64,000 bases of DNA from Tautonia marina (GTDB lineage: Bacteria; Planctomycetota; Planctomycetia; Isosphaerales; Isosphaeraceae), in assembly GCF_009177065.1 (NCBI RefSeq), contig NZ_WEZF01000003.1, forward strand, positions 248,001 to 312,000, read 5' to 3'. A program made the position numbers and the translations under genes. The notes beneath the pieces were generated by a model. The model was given only the letters and a program-made list of their open reading frames with translations. It was not told the DNA's origin and searched no databases. Positions 44,268 through 52,915 of this stretch are shown here, piece by piece (position 1 is the first letter of the stretch; each line of letters opens with the position of its first letter).

Positions 44268-47200
44268 ATGGCCCTGGGCACCGAGCCGCAACAGCAAGGC
44301 AGGATGCTTGACTACGAGCAGTTCGTGGATCATCAACTGCATCTCACCCGGTCTCGCATCCGAGCGACCGAAGTCTTCACCGCCTTGGTGGTGATGGTTA
44401 CGGGCATCCTCGGCTTGTTGTTGTTGGAGATCGTGCTCGACCACTGGATCGGTCTCCCCTGGGCGGTGCGCGCGGTGATCTTGTTCGCGGCCTTGCTGGT
44501 TGGGGGGTACGCCTTTCTCCGGTATGTGGTGCGCCCACTGCTCTCGTCGGTCAACAGTTTCTACGCGGCTTGCACGATCGAGTCATACGATCCTCGCTTC
44601 AAGAACAGTTTGCTCAATTATATTGACCTGCGTCGACATCGTGCGGAATTACCTCCCGCGATTCTCCGGACGCTGGAGGCCCGTGCCGTCCGCGACCTGG
44701 CCGAGGTGCAGGTGGAAGCGGCGGTCGATCAGCGGTATCTGACGAAGTCGTTCTACGCCCTCGCCGCCGTGGTGGTCCTGTTCTGCCTCTATGTGGTCCT
44801 GACGCCGAAAAACGTGCTCGACTCGGCGCGGCGGGCGCTGCTGGCCGATGTCGCCCGGCCGACGAACACCCGTCTCATCAATATCAAGCCCGGCGACGAT
44901 GAGACGCTCTCCCGGGTGGTCTCCGGCTCGAATGTCACCTTCGAGGCCGAGGTCGATTACCGGGGGATTCGCCCCGACGAGGTCCGGCTCCATTACAGCA
45001 GCGACGGCGGCGAGTACTTCGCCTCGACCAGCCTGGATGAGGGCGAGCAGCGCTACGACCCCTGGTCGGTCACGCTCCGCAATGTCCAGCAAGACCTGAT
45101 CTACTACCTCTCCGCCAACGACTTCGAGACCAAACAGTACCGCCTGACCGTGCTGCCCGCGCCCCGGGTCGTCTCCGTGGTCCACGACCTCGATTTCCCG
45201 GATTACACGGGCGTTCCCGATCGGGAAGGGGTGGAAGGGGGCAACGTCCGGGCGCTCGCAGGCACGATGGTGACGGTCCGCGCCACCACGAACCAGTCCG
45301 CCCGGAACGGCAACCTGGACCTCGGCGCCCTGGGCACGGCCCGGCTCGTCGTCTCACGGGGCAATCCCCAGGAATTGACCGGCCGGTTCAGGGTCGACGA
45401 GAACGGCTCGTACTCCATCAAGTTCGAGACGACCGAGGGTCAGTTGAATCCGGAGCCGGTCGTCTACGACATCGAGGCCCTCCCCGACCGCGTCCCCGAG
45501 GTCCGCTTCATCCAGCCCGAGCCCGACCGGATCGAGGTCCCGAGCAATTCCCGGATCGCGCTCGCGCTGACCGCCTCCGACGACTTCGGCCTCTCCTCGG
45601 CCATGCTCCACCTCGAACGCGAGGGGGCCCCGGTCTTCGACCCTCGGGATTTGCTTGAGGGCAAAGAGGCTTCCCGGTCGCTCGATCACGTCGAGCCGCT
45701 CGATCTCGAGGCGATCGGCGCCCGCCCTGGCGATCGGCTGACCTACTGGGCCGAGGTCCGCGACAACCGTTCCCCGACGGCCCAGGATGCCCAGACCAGC
45801 CGCCGCATCCTGGAGATCATCGATCCGATCGAGGAACCCGAGGAAACGCCCCAGCCTGACCAGCAACCGCCTCCTCCGGAGGATCAACCTCCTCGCGACG
45901 GCTCCACACTCGACGAGCCCCCCCCACAGGATGCGACTCCTCCCCGGGACGGCCAGGAGCAGCAGGCCGGCAACCAGCCTCCCTCCCCCGAGGGCAACCC
46001 TCCCCCCGACCAGCAGGCTCCTCCAGAAGGCCAGGGTCAGCAGGGTCAGGGCCAGCAGGGCCAAGGGGCGCCTGGAAATGAGGGGGCAACTCAGACCGAT
46101 CCCTCACTAGCCAACAACGCTGACGGCTCCCCCCGCGACGAACAATCCCGTCCCGACGACCGCCCGCTCTCCCCCGAAGAGCAGGAAAAGCTCGACCGCA
46201 TGCTCAACGCGCTCGACCAGGATCGTCAAGAACCACCCCCCAACCAACGCCCTCAAGATCAGCCCCAGCAGGACAACCAACAGCGCCAGGGCGAAGGCCA
46301 GCAGCGCCAGGGCGAAGGCCAGCAAGGCGACCAGCGCCAGGGCGAAGGCCAGCAGCGCCAGGGCGAGGGTCAGCAAGGCGACCAGCGCCAGGGCGAAGGC
46401 CAGCAAGGTGACCAGCGCCAGGGCGAAGGTCAGCAAGGCGACCAGCGCCAGGGCGAAGGTCAGCAAGGCGACCAGCGCCAGGGCGAGGGTCAGCAAGGTG
46501 ACCAGCGCCAGGGCGAAGGCCAGCAGCGCCAGGGCGAAGGTCAGCAAGGTGACCAGCGCCAGGGCGAAGGCCAGCAGCGCCAGGGCGAAGGCCAGCAGCG
46601 CCAGGGCGAAGGTCAGCAAGGTGACCAGCGCCAGGGCGAAGGCCAGCAGCGCCAGGGCGAAGGCCAGCAAGGTGACCAGCGCCAGGGCGAAGGTCAGCAG
46701 CGCCAGGGCGAGGGTCAGCAAGGTGACCAGCGCCAGGGCGAAGGCCAGCAGCGCCAGGGCGAAGGCCAGCAGCGCCAGGGCGAAGGCCAGCAAGGCGACC
46801 AGCGCCAGGGCGAAGGCCAGCAAGGTGACCAGCGCCAGGGCGAAGGCCAGCAAGGCGACCAGCGCCAGGGCGAAGGCCAGCAGCGCCAGGGCGAAGGCCA
46901 GCAAGGTGACCAGCGCCAGGGCGAAGGCCAGCAGCGCCAGGGCGAAGGCCAGCAGCGCCAGGGCGAAGGTCAGCAAGGTCAGCAGGGCCAGCAAGGCGAT
47001 CAGCGCCAGGGCGAAGGTCAGCAAGGCCAGCAAGGTCAGCAAGGCCAGCAAGGTCAGCAAGGCCAGCAAGGCCAGCAAGGCGATCAGCGCCAGGGCGAAG
47101 GCCAGCAAGGTCAGCAGCGATCCGGCGAGTCTGGCGAAGGCATGGGTGAACCCGAAGGAGAGGTCGGCCAGGCGAAATTGCCTCAGAGACTGCCGGATGC

Positions 47201-47708
47201 AGAGGATCTGAGCGAGCCTCCGCCGAAGCCAGATGGCCCGCCGCAGGTCGGCCGTGAGGCCCCCATTCCCGAAAACCTCCAGGCAAGGGACCAGAAACTC
47301 CGCCGGATTCGGGAAGCACTTCAAGATGAGGACCAGACGCGCAAGCTCGAAGACCTCACGGGCATGACCCGCGAGGAAATGTCTCAGTTCGTCGAACGCT
47401 TCTCCGGACCTCCCGAAGGCCCGTCACGTGAGGGGCAAGAGTTGGAGGTCGACCTCGATTCTGAATCGGCGCCTCTCGACCCAAACCGAGTCGTTCCCGA
47501 CCCTCTCTCCGGCGTCCGACAGAGCGAAGGGGCCAGACGATCTCAGGGGACCGGCGTCAACGATGGCCTCGGCATGAGCCGTCAAGGCGGTGGAACGCCT
47601 CCGCCTCCCCAGCTCCGGAAACTCGTCGAGGCTTACCAGCGCCGGCTTTCTGACACCAATCCCCCCACCACCCCGCCCTCTCGGCCCTCGGGCGGTCCCC
47701 CCAAGTAA
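44268..47708 (+). CDS. Large membrane protein with DUF4175-like N-terminal region and a Gln/Gly/Arg-rich repeat
   Basis: The start at 44268 has AAAGGGAGG 7 nt upstream, giving 1146 residues. Two membrane helices (about 36-58 and 66-88) and a third (about 159-179) precede a long extracytoplasmic beta-rich part with ALPDRVPEVRFIQPEPDRIE and repeated Asp/Pro loops, as in DUF4175/TIGR02302 proteins. Residues about 520-670 are Pro/Gln-rich. Residues about 671-945 form the tandem repeat, and a charged C-terminal part (LPQRLPDAEDLSEPPP) ends it. The protein is probably anchored in the envelope. Its function is unknown. The repeat makes frameshifts and length changes likely between strains. Confidence 0.85.
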   Translation: MALGTEPQQQGRMLDYEQFVDHQLHLTRSRIRATEVFTALVVMVTGILGLLLLEIVLDHWIGLPWAVRAVILFAALLVGGYAFLRYVVRPLLSSVNSFYAACTIESYDPRFKNSLLNYIDLRRHRAELPPAILRTLEARAVRDLAEVQVEAAVDQRYLTKSFYALAAVVVLFCLYVVLTPKNVLDSARRALLADVARPTNTRLINIKPGDDETLSRVVSGSNVTFEAEVDYRGIRPDEVRLHYSSDGGEYFASTSLDEGEQRYDPWSVTLRNVQQDLIYYLSANDFETKQYRLTVLPAPRVVSVVHDLDFPDYTGVPDREGVEGGNVRALAGTMVTVRATTNQSARNGNLDLGALGTARLVVSRGNPQELTGRFRVDENGSYSIKFETTEGQLNPEPVVYDIEALPDRVPEVRFIQPEPDRIEVPSNSRIALALTASDDFGLSSAMLHLEREGAPVFDPRDLLEGKEASRSLDHVEPLDLEAIGARPGDRLTYWAEVRDNRSPTAQDAQTSRRILEIIDPIEEPEETPQPDQQPPPPEDQPPRDGSTLDEPPPQDATPPRDGQEQQAGNQPPSPEGNPPPDQQAPPEGQGQQGQGQQGQGAPGNEGATQTDPSLANNADGSPRDEQSRPDDRPLSPEEQEKLDRMLNALDQDRQEPPPNQRPQDQPQQDNQQRQGEGQQRQGEGQQGDQRQGEGQQRQGEGQQGDQRQGEGQQGDQRQGEGQQGDQRQGEGQQGDQRQGEGQQGDQRQGEGQQRQGEGQQGDQRQGEGQQRQGEGQQRQGEGQQGDQRQGEGQQRQGEGQQGDQRQGEGQQRQGEGQQGDQRQGEGQQRQGEGQQRQGEGQQGDQRQGEGQQGDQRQGEGQQGDQRQGEGQQRQGEGQQGDQRQGEGQQRQGEGQQRQGEGQQGQQGQQGDQRQGEGQQGQQGQQGQQGQQGQQGQQGDQRQGEGQQGQQRSGESGEGMGEPEGEVGQAKLPQRLPDAEDLSEPPPKPDGPPQVGREAPIPENLQARDQKLRRIREALQDEDQTRKLEDLTGMTREEMSQFVERFSGPPEGPSREGQELEVDLDSESAPLDPNRVVPDPLSGVRQSEGARRSQGTGVNDGLGMSRQGGGTPPPPQLRKLVEAYQRRLSDTNPPTTPPSRPSGGPPK
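46278..47102 (+). repeat. In-frame coding repeat, about 29 units of QQRQGEG / QQGDQRQGEG
   Basis: About 13 short units (QQRQGEG, 21 nt), 14 long units (QQGDQRQGEG, 30 nt) and two expanded units with extra QQG triplets can be counted. Units differ only by a few silent changes (gaa/gag, ggc/ggt). All three plus-strand frames and at least two minus-strand frames stay open through it, giving long spurious reading frames on both strands. Confidence 0.95.
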
Positions 47709-47712
47709 GTTC

Positions 47713-47742
47713 AATCTGGTACCAGCTTCCTGGTACCAGATT
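47713..47742. terminator. Nested palindromic stem-loop after the DUF4175-like gene
   Basis: A 13-bp stem (47713-47725 with 47730-47742) closes a CTTC loop, beginning 5 nt after the stop codon. Each arm holds the palindrome CTGGTACCAG. There is no T-run, so a terminator or a protein or RNA site are both possible. The rest of the 280-nt gap to nadB shows nothing else. Confidence 0.55.
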
Positions 47743-47988
47743 CGTCTCGGCTCGATCACCTGCTCCTTGCGGTCCAGTCATGACGACAGCCCCGCAAGGA
47801 GCATCGAGTTCGGACGAATCTCAAGAAGAACTCCCTCGATCCACTCGCCAATTTCTGGAACCGATCCCATGATGAGCGGTTCGTGTTACCATGGAGAATC
47901 TGGGAGCAACGAATCTCCTCTCGATGAGATTGGCTCCCGTCCTCGCCCGTAATCCTCCTCCGCCCCCGACATCGGAAACCCTCCCCCG

Positions 47989-49647
47989 ATGATCGATTCG
48001 CTCGACCTCCCCCGTCGTTACCTCATCCCGTTCGACCCCCGGGATCTGCCGCACCACTTTACAGACGTGCTTGTCATCGGTGGCGGTCTGGCCGGACTTC
48101 GGACCGCGCTCGGAGTCGATCCGTCGGCTCGGGTACTCGTGGTGACCAAGGACCAGATCCGAGAAAGTAACAGCACCTACGCCCAGGGAGGCATCGCCTC
48201 GGTCCTGGATCCCGAAGACAACTTCGATGACCACGTTGCCGATACCCTGGCCGCCGGCAAGGGACTCTGTGATCGCTCCGTCGTCGAAACGGTCGTACGA
48301 GAGGCTCCCGGACGAATCGCCGAACTGATCGACTGGGGAACCGCGTTCGACCAGATTGACGGTCAGGTCGCCCTCGGACTCGAAGGCGGGCACTCCCATG
48401 CCCGCATCGTCCACGCCCTGGGAGACGCCACCGGCCGAGAGGTAATGCGGGCCGTCGTCGCACAGGCCCAGTCTCGCCCGAATGTCCGGATCTGGCAGAA
48501 CAGCTTCACCATCGACCTGTTGACCTTCGAGGGCCGATGCCGAGGGGCGATCGTCTGGGACCGTCGCCGAGGACCCTCGTTGATCTGGGCCAGGGCCACC
48601 CTCCTGGCCACCGGAGGGGCCGGCCAGCTCTACCGCGAATCGACCAATCCCCCCATCGCCACCGGAGACGGCCACGCCCTCGCCTACCGCGCCGGGGCCG
48701 AACTCCGCGACATGGAGTTCATCCAGTTCCACCCGACGGTCCTGTACATCGCCGGATCGTCTCGCCATCTCCTGACCGAAGCCATTCGAGGCGAAGGGGC
48801 CTACCTCCGCGACTGCAACGGCCACCGCTTCATGCCTGAATATCACCCCGACGCCGAACTCGCCCCCCGAGACGACGTCTCGCGCGCTATCGTCGCTCAG
48901 ATGGCCAAAACCCAGCACCCCTGCGTCTTCCTCGACCTCTCACACCTCGATCCCGCCCTGGTCCGACGACGGTTCCCCAGCATCGACTCCCTCCTACACG
49001 GCTTCGGCCTCGACATCACCCGCGACCAGATTCCCATCCGACCCGGCGCCCACTACATGATCGGAGGCATCACCGTCGACCTCGACGGCCGGACCGACGT
49101 TCCCGGCCTCTGGGCCGCGGGCGAAGTCACCAGTTCCGGCCTTCACGGCGCCAACCGCCTGGCCTCGAACAGCCTGCTCGAAGGGCTCGTCTTCGGAGCC
49201 CGAGCCGCCGAGGACATCAATCGATCCCTCAACGGTTCCATCCCCTCGCTGCTCGAAGTCCCCCCCATCGCCGTCGATCGCCACGATACTCCTCACGAAC
49301 CGCTCGACCTGGCCGACATCCGCAATTCCCTTCGCGCCCAGATGTGGCGCAACGTCGGGATTACCCGAGACGCCCGAGGGCTCGACGAAGCCGCCCGCCA
49401 GGTCGCCTTCTGGTGCCGCTACGTCCTCGACCAGAGCTTCGATGACCCCGAAGGCTGGGTTCTCCAGAACATGCTCACCGTTGCCCACCTGATCATCGCC
49501 GGCGCTTCCCTCCGCGAGGAATCGCGAGGCACCCACACCCGCCGCGACTTCCCAAATCCCCGAACCGACTGGGAACGACCCGTCAGTTTTCGACGCCCCC
49601 GACTTCCCGAAGACTCCGCCCCGATCGATCCGGCCCTCGTCTCCTGA
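47989..49647 (+). CDS. nadB: L-aspartate oxidase
   Basis: The 552-residue product oxidises L-aspartate to iminoaspartate, the first step of de novo NAD synthesis, with FAD. The FAD motif DVLVIGGGLAGLRTAL is at 26-41, followed by NSTYAQGGIASVLDPEDN, the flavoprotein family signature with the covalent-type region replaced, as in NadB. EFIQFHPTVLY and HYMIGGITVDLDGRTDVPGL, then SGLHGANRLASNSLLEG are all typical. The C-terminal helical domain ends near 520. nadA and nadC are not nearby. No clear ribosome binding site precedes the ATG. Confidence 0.94.
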   Translation: MIDSLDLPRRYLIPFDPRDLPHHFTDVLVIGGGLAGLRTALGVDPSARVLVVTKDQIRESNSTYAQGGIASVLDPEDNFDDHVADTLAAGKGLCDRSVVETVVREAPGRIAELIDWGTAFDQIDGQVALGLEGGHSHARIVHALGDATGREVMRAVVAQAQSRPNVRIWQNSFTIDLLTFEGRCRGAIVWDRRRGPSLIWARATLLATGGAGQLYRESTNPPIATGDGHALAYRAGAELRDMEFIQFHPTVLYIAGSSRHLLTEAIRGEGAYLRDCNGHRFMPEYHPDAELAPRDDVSRAIVAQMAKTQHPCVFLDLSHLDPALVRRRFPSIDSLLHGFGLDITRDQIPIRPGAHYMIGGITVDLDGRTDVPGLWAAGEVTSSGLHGANRLASNSLLEGLVFGARAAEDINRSLNGSIPSLLEVPPIAVDRHDTPHEPLDLADIRNSLRAQMWRNVGITRDARGLDEAARQVAFWCRYVLDQSFDDPEGWVLQNMLTVAHLIIAGASLREESRGTHTRRDFPNPRTDWERPVSFRRPRLPEDSAPIDPALVS

Positions 49648-49777
49648 TCGTTCGAGCAAAGAGTTTCAAGCGCGTGCCTTGAATTTCGATCAATCCGTCG
49701 GTATCTTGGTCGTTTTGCCATGCCGGTCTTCACCGTCCGGTCACGTGCTTCGACCTACGACTTGGGTCACTCCGACC

Positions 49778-50449
49778 ATGATGAAGTGTTATCAGGCCAA
49801 GGCCAACGAACTGGCCCCTCAGTGGTACGTCATCGACGCGACCGATGCCGTCGTCGGCCGACTGGCCGCGCAGATTGCCCCCATTCTGATGGGCAAGCAT
49901 CGCCCGACCTACACCCCCCACATCGATACGGGTGACTACGTCATCGTCACCAATGTCGACAAGGTTGTCTTCACCGGCAACAAGTGGCAACAGGTCGTCT
50001 ACCAGCGCTATAGCGGCTATCCCGGCGGCCAGAAAGAAGAAGTCGCCTGGAAGCTCTTCCAGCGCCACCCCGAACGCATCCTTTACGAAGCCATTCGCCG
50101 CATGATGCCGAAGTCCAAGATGGGCCGGCACATGATGTCGAAGCTCAAGCTCTACGTCGGCGATCAGCACCCGCATCAGGCCCAGCAGCCCATTCCGCTG
50201 GAGCCGAAGCTCGGCCGCCCGACCGCTTCGGGAGCCATCCTCGCCCCCGAGCCCGCTCCGCCCAAGCCGAAAGCCCGAAAAGCTCCCAGGCCCAAGGCCG
50301 AGCAACCGGAACTTGAGGCCGAGGCCACCCCGACCGCAACTCAGGCGGCTCCCGTCGCGTCCGCTGCTCCTTCGGCTGAGGAAGCAACCCCGGCGCCCGA
50401 GTCGCCCGACACCGCCGAACCGACCAAGACCGACGAGAAGGCCGAGTAA
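49778..50449 (+). CDS. rplM: 50S ribosomal protein L13 with a long Ala/Pro-rich C-terminal tail
   Basis: The start is at the ATG at 49778 (MMKCYQAKANELAPQWYVID), with an ATG one codon later. The 223-residue product has the L13 core: WYVIDATDAVVGRLAAQIAP, YVIVTNVDKVVFTGNKW, LFQRHPERILYEAIRRMMPK and LKLYVGDQHPHQAQQP. Beyond residue 148 there is a tail of about 75 residues rich in Ala, Pro, Lys and Glu; typical L13 is about 142-150. It is followed by rpsI, as in most bacteria. Confidence 0.95.
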   Translation: MMKCYQAKANELAPQWYVIDATDAVVGRLAAQIAPILMGKHRPTYTPHIDTGDYVIVTNVDKVVFTGNKWQQVVYQRYSGYPGGQKEEVAWKLFQRHPERILYEAIRRMMPKSKMGRHMMSKLKLYVGDQHPHQAQQPIPLEPKLGRPTASGAILAPEPAPPKPKARKAPRPKAEQPELEAEATPTATQAAPVASAAPSAEEATPAPESPDTAEPTKTDEKAE

Positions 50450-50551
50450 GCTCGGCCCTCGCGTCTCACTGTTTGTTGTCTTACTGATCCGAATCAACGG
50501 AGCATATCGCCCCGGAATCTTCCCGGGGGATCGCCGAGGAACCCCGAGACG

Positions 50552-50953
50552 ATGGCCACGGTTAATAATCCGTACACCTGGGGCACCGGTCGCCGCAAGA
50601 CGGCTGTCGCCCGCGTTCGTATCCGAGAAGGCTCGGGCCAGTATCTCGTCAACGGTCTGCCCGTCGACGAGTACTTCAATACCGAAACCGAGCGCGCCGA
50701 CGCCCGAGCGCCGATCCATGTCGCCGATCTTGGCGGACGGCTCGATGTGTTCGTCAACGTCGGCGGCAGCGGCAAGAGCGCCCAGGCCGGTGCGGTGATG
50801 CTCGGCCTCGGTCGCGCCCTCTCCGCCTACCGGACCGACCTTGAGCCGCAACTGCGCGACCACGGCTTCCTCACCCGAGACGCCCGTATGGTCGAACGCA
50901 AGAAGTACGGCCACAAGAAAGCCCGTCGCAGCTACCAGTTCTCCAAGCGTTGA
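50552..50953 (+). CDS. rpsI: 30S ribosomal protein S9
   Basis: The 133-residue product has the S9 signature WGTGRRKTAVARVRIREGSG and the C-terminal ERKKYGHKKARRSYQFSKR tail that reaches into the P site. GGGxxGQAxA is replaced by VGGSGKSAQAGAVMLGLGRA as in some planctomycetes. It is downstream of rplM (102 nt) on the same strand, the conserved L13-S9 pair. Confidence 0.97.
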   Translation: MATVNNPYTWGTGRRKTAVARVRIREGSGQYLVNGLPVDEYFNTETERADARAPIHVADLGGRLDVFVNVGGSGKSAQAGAVMLGLGRALSAYRTDLEPQLRDHGFLTRDARMVERKKYGHKKARRSYQFSKR

Positions 50954-51078
50954 TCGAGTCCTTCCCAGCTCGATCTTCCGCGTGTACCGACTTCCTCAAC
51001 GGCCTCGGCGATCCAATCATGGTTCGCCGGGGTCGTTGTTCGTTTGATCAAGTTTCGCTCATTTCCCTCTCCAAGGCA

Positions 51079-51339
51079 TCACAAACCATCGCGCCACCTG
51101 AGGAGGACAAGGATCGGGATGATCGCCGCCATTGCCAGGAGAATGGCAATGCCCAGCCATGATGGCACATGCAGATGCCCATGCCGCTCGGCGACGGCCA
51201 CGATCACCGAGCGTACCCCGGCGGCAGTCATTGCCGCGCTGGGGATCAGGAGCCAAACCGGATCAGCCACGGGTCTGAGGAGCGTCGCGGCCAGCGACAG
51301 CGCCAGCCCGACAAGCATCAGGACAATGGGAAACCTCAA
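51079..51339 (-). CDS. Small membrane protein (86 aa)
   Basis: The product has three hydrophobic segments (MRFPIVLMLVGLALSLAATL, the VWLLIPSAAMTAAGV part and WLGIAILLAMAAIIPILVLL), with a polar loop RHGHLHVP between the second and third. It lies 49 nt downstream of the ABC permease gene on the same strand, so it is probably the last gene of that operon. I do not recognise the family and no motif suggests an activity. Confidence 0.6.
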   Translation of the reverse strand: MRFPIVLMLVGLALSLAATLLRPVADPVWLLIPSAAMTAAGVRSVIVAVAERHGHLHVPSWLGIAILLAMAAIIPILVLLRWRDGL

Positions 51340-51388
51340 GGGAAGTACTCCAAGAGCCTGGCAGTCGCCCTCATGACCTCCGGCCGAC

Positions 51389-52915
51389 TTACTGCTTCAG
51401 CCTGAAGCGCTGATTGAAGCCAACGGCCAGGACCACCACCACCCCAAGCACCAGCCCTTCGATCTGACTCGGTTCGATCCCTTCGACCACCAAGCCGGTC
51501 CCGTTGATGACGATCCGGATGAGAACCAGACCGAGGACCGTCCCTCGGATCGAACCGACACCCCCGGCGAGGCTACAGCCTCCCACGACAGCCGCCGTAA
51601 TGGCCGACAGCTCATAGGCAAAGCCCATCGTCGGATTGGCCGATCCGGTGTTGCCCAGAAACAGCACCCCGCCCAGGGCCGCAAGAAGTCCTGAGATGGC
51701 ATACGAAACGGTCTTGAGCCTCCTCGTCGGCAAGCCGCTGAGCCGAGCGGCCGACTCGTTCCCTCCCAGGGCATAGAGGTGTCGTCCGAGAACCGTCTTG
51801 CCCATCATCAGACTCAGGAGCCCGGCGACGACCAGGAACAAGGGAATCGTCACCCAGTACTCACTCCCGAGTACCCGAAACGTTCGGTCCGAAACCGTGA
51901 TGCTCCGATTCTCGCTCAAGATCATCGCCAGGCTGCGCAACCCCGCCAGCGTTGCCAGCGTGGCGATGAACGGCGGGAGCTTGAACGCGTTGATCAGAAA
52001 GGCGTGACCGGCTCCGACTGCCAGCCCCAGCAAGAGGGATAGCGTCACCGAGGCGACCAACGTGCCGATCGGAACGTTGGCCGAGGAACTCTCACCTGAG
52101 GAGATTCCCCAGAGAACGGCTGCCCCAACCAGCACACCGAAGACCACCGCCCCTTGCCGAAGGTGAAGCACCACGCCGATCAGGATGGCCAGGCTCGCTG
52201 CGGCCACCACCAGCGCGATCGAGGCGATCGACCCATTGCCGCTCGATCCCCACCCGGCCAGCGATCCCGCCGCCAGCCCCCAAACCAGGGCCGCCGCCGA
52301 CGCACCCGCCTGTTCATCGGCCCCGCGACGAAGGCCCAAGACCAACGTGATCAGTAGTCCGATCTCAACCAGAGCCACCACAAACGAGCCCGGATCCCTC
52401 GGCCCGGAAACGACCCCGACCCCCGCCGCAATGACCGCGGCCGGAATCGCCCCGATGACCAGGATGTTCGCCCAGCGACCCCCGGCCCCAGTCAACCCGA
52501 TCCACCCGATCAACGTCACGGAAGCCGCGACCAGGATTCCGGTCGTCAAGGGGCCGGCCTCGCCAATACCGGGCAGCCACGAGGTCATCAGCTTCGCCGC
52601 GACCACCGCCGACAGCGCGACCATCGCGCCGATCGACAGATCAATCCCTCCCGCGATGATCACCACGGCCACCCCCACGGCGAGCACACCGTAGAGGGCG
52701 GTCACATGGAAAAGGGTTTGCAGGTTGTACGACGTGAAAAACGCCCGAGGAGTGCCCGGCTCAAACAGAAAGCTCGGACCCGGCGCCACCACGTAAATCA
52801 AACCCACAACCGCAAGGATCGCCCCGACCAGCCCAGCCTCCGAGTCCCTCAGCCAGGCCAGGAACCTCAAGCCGGTCGGGGAAGCGTCCGGGGACGGTTT
52901 CGCCTCGTCGCTCAT
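51389..52915 (-). CDS. ABC transporter permease, sugar (RbsC) type, enlarged
   Basis: The start at 52915 overlaps the stop of the binding-protein gene by 4 nt (ATGA). The 508-residue product is an RbsC-like permease: GVAVVIIAGGIDLSIGAMVA in the N-terminal half and TLATLAGLRSLAMILSENRS, then AITAAVVGGCSLAGGVGSIRG in the C-terminal half. RbsC is about 320 residues; here an additional region of several hydrophobic segments (about residues 125-270, Gly/Ala/Val-rich) lies between the halves. It would form the membrane channel for a sugar or related solute. No ATPase gene is next to it. Confidence 0.85.
   Translation of the reverse strand: MSDEAKPSPDASPTGLRFLAWLRDSEAGLVGAILAVVGLIYVVAPGPSFLFEPGTPRAFFTSYNLQTLFHVTALYGVLAVGVAVVIIAGGIDLSIGAMVALSAVVAAKLMTSWLPGIGEAGPLTTGILVAASVTLIGWIGLTGAGGRWANILVIGAIPAAVIAAGVGVVSGPRDPGSFVVALVEIGLLITLVLGLRRGADEQAGASAAALVWGLAAGSLAGWGSSGNGSIASIALVVAAASLAILIGVVLHLRQGAVVFGVLVGAAVLWGISSGESSSANVPIGTLVASVTLSLLLGLAVGAGHAFLINAFKLPPFIATLATLAGLRSLAMILSENRSITVSDRTFRVLGSEYWVTIPLFLVVAGLLSLMMGKTVLGRHLYALGGNESAARLSGLPTRRLKTVSYAISGLLAALGGVLFLGNTGSANPTMGFAYELSAITAAVVGGCSLAGGVGSIRGTVLGLVLIRIVINGTGLVVEGIEPSQIEGLVLGVVVVLAVGFNQRFRLKQ

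Noticed and set aside
46107-47324. Minus-strand frame rich in LLALALAL opposite the repeat
   Set aside because: It arises because the repeat units have lengths divisible by three and no stop in that frame; it has no independent support.
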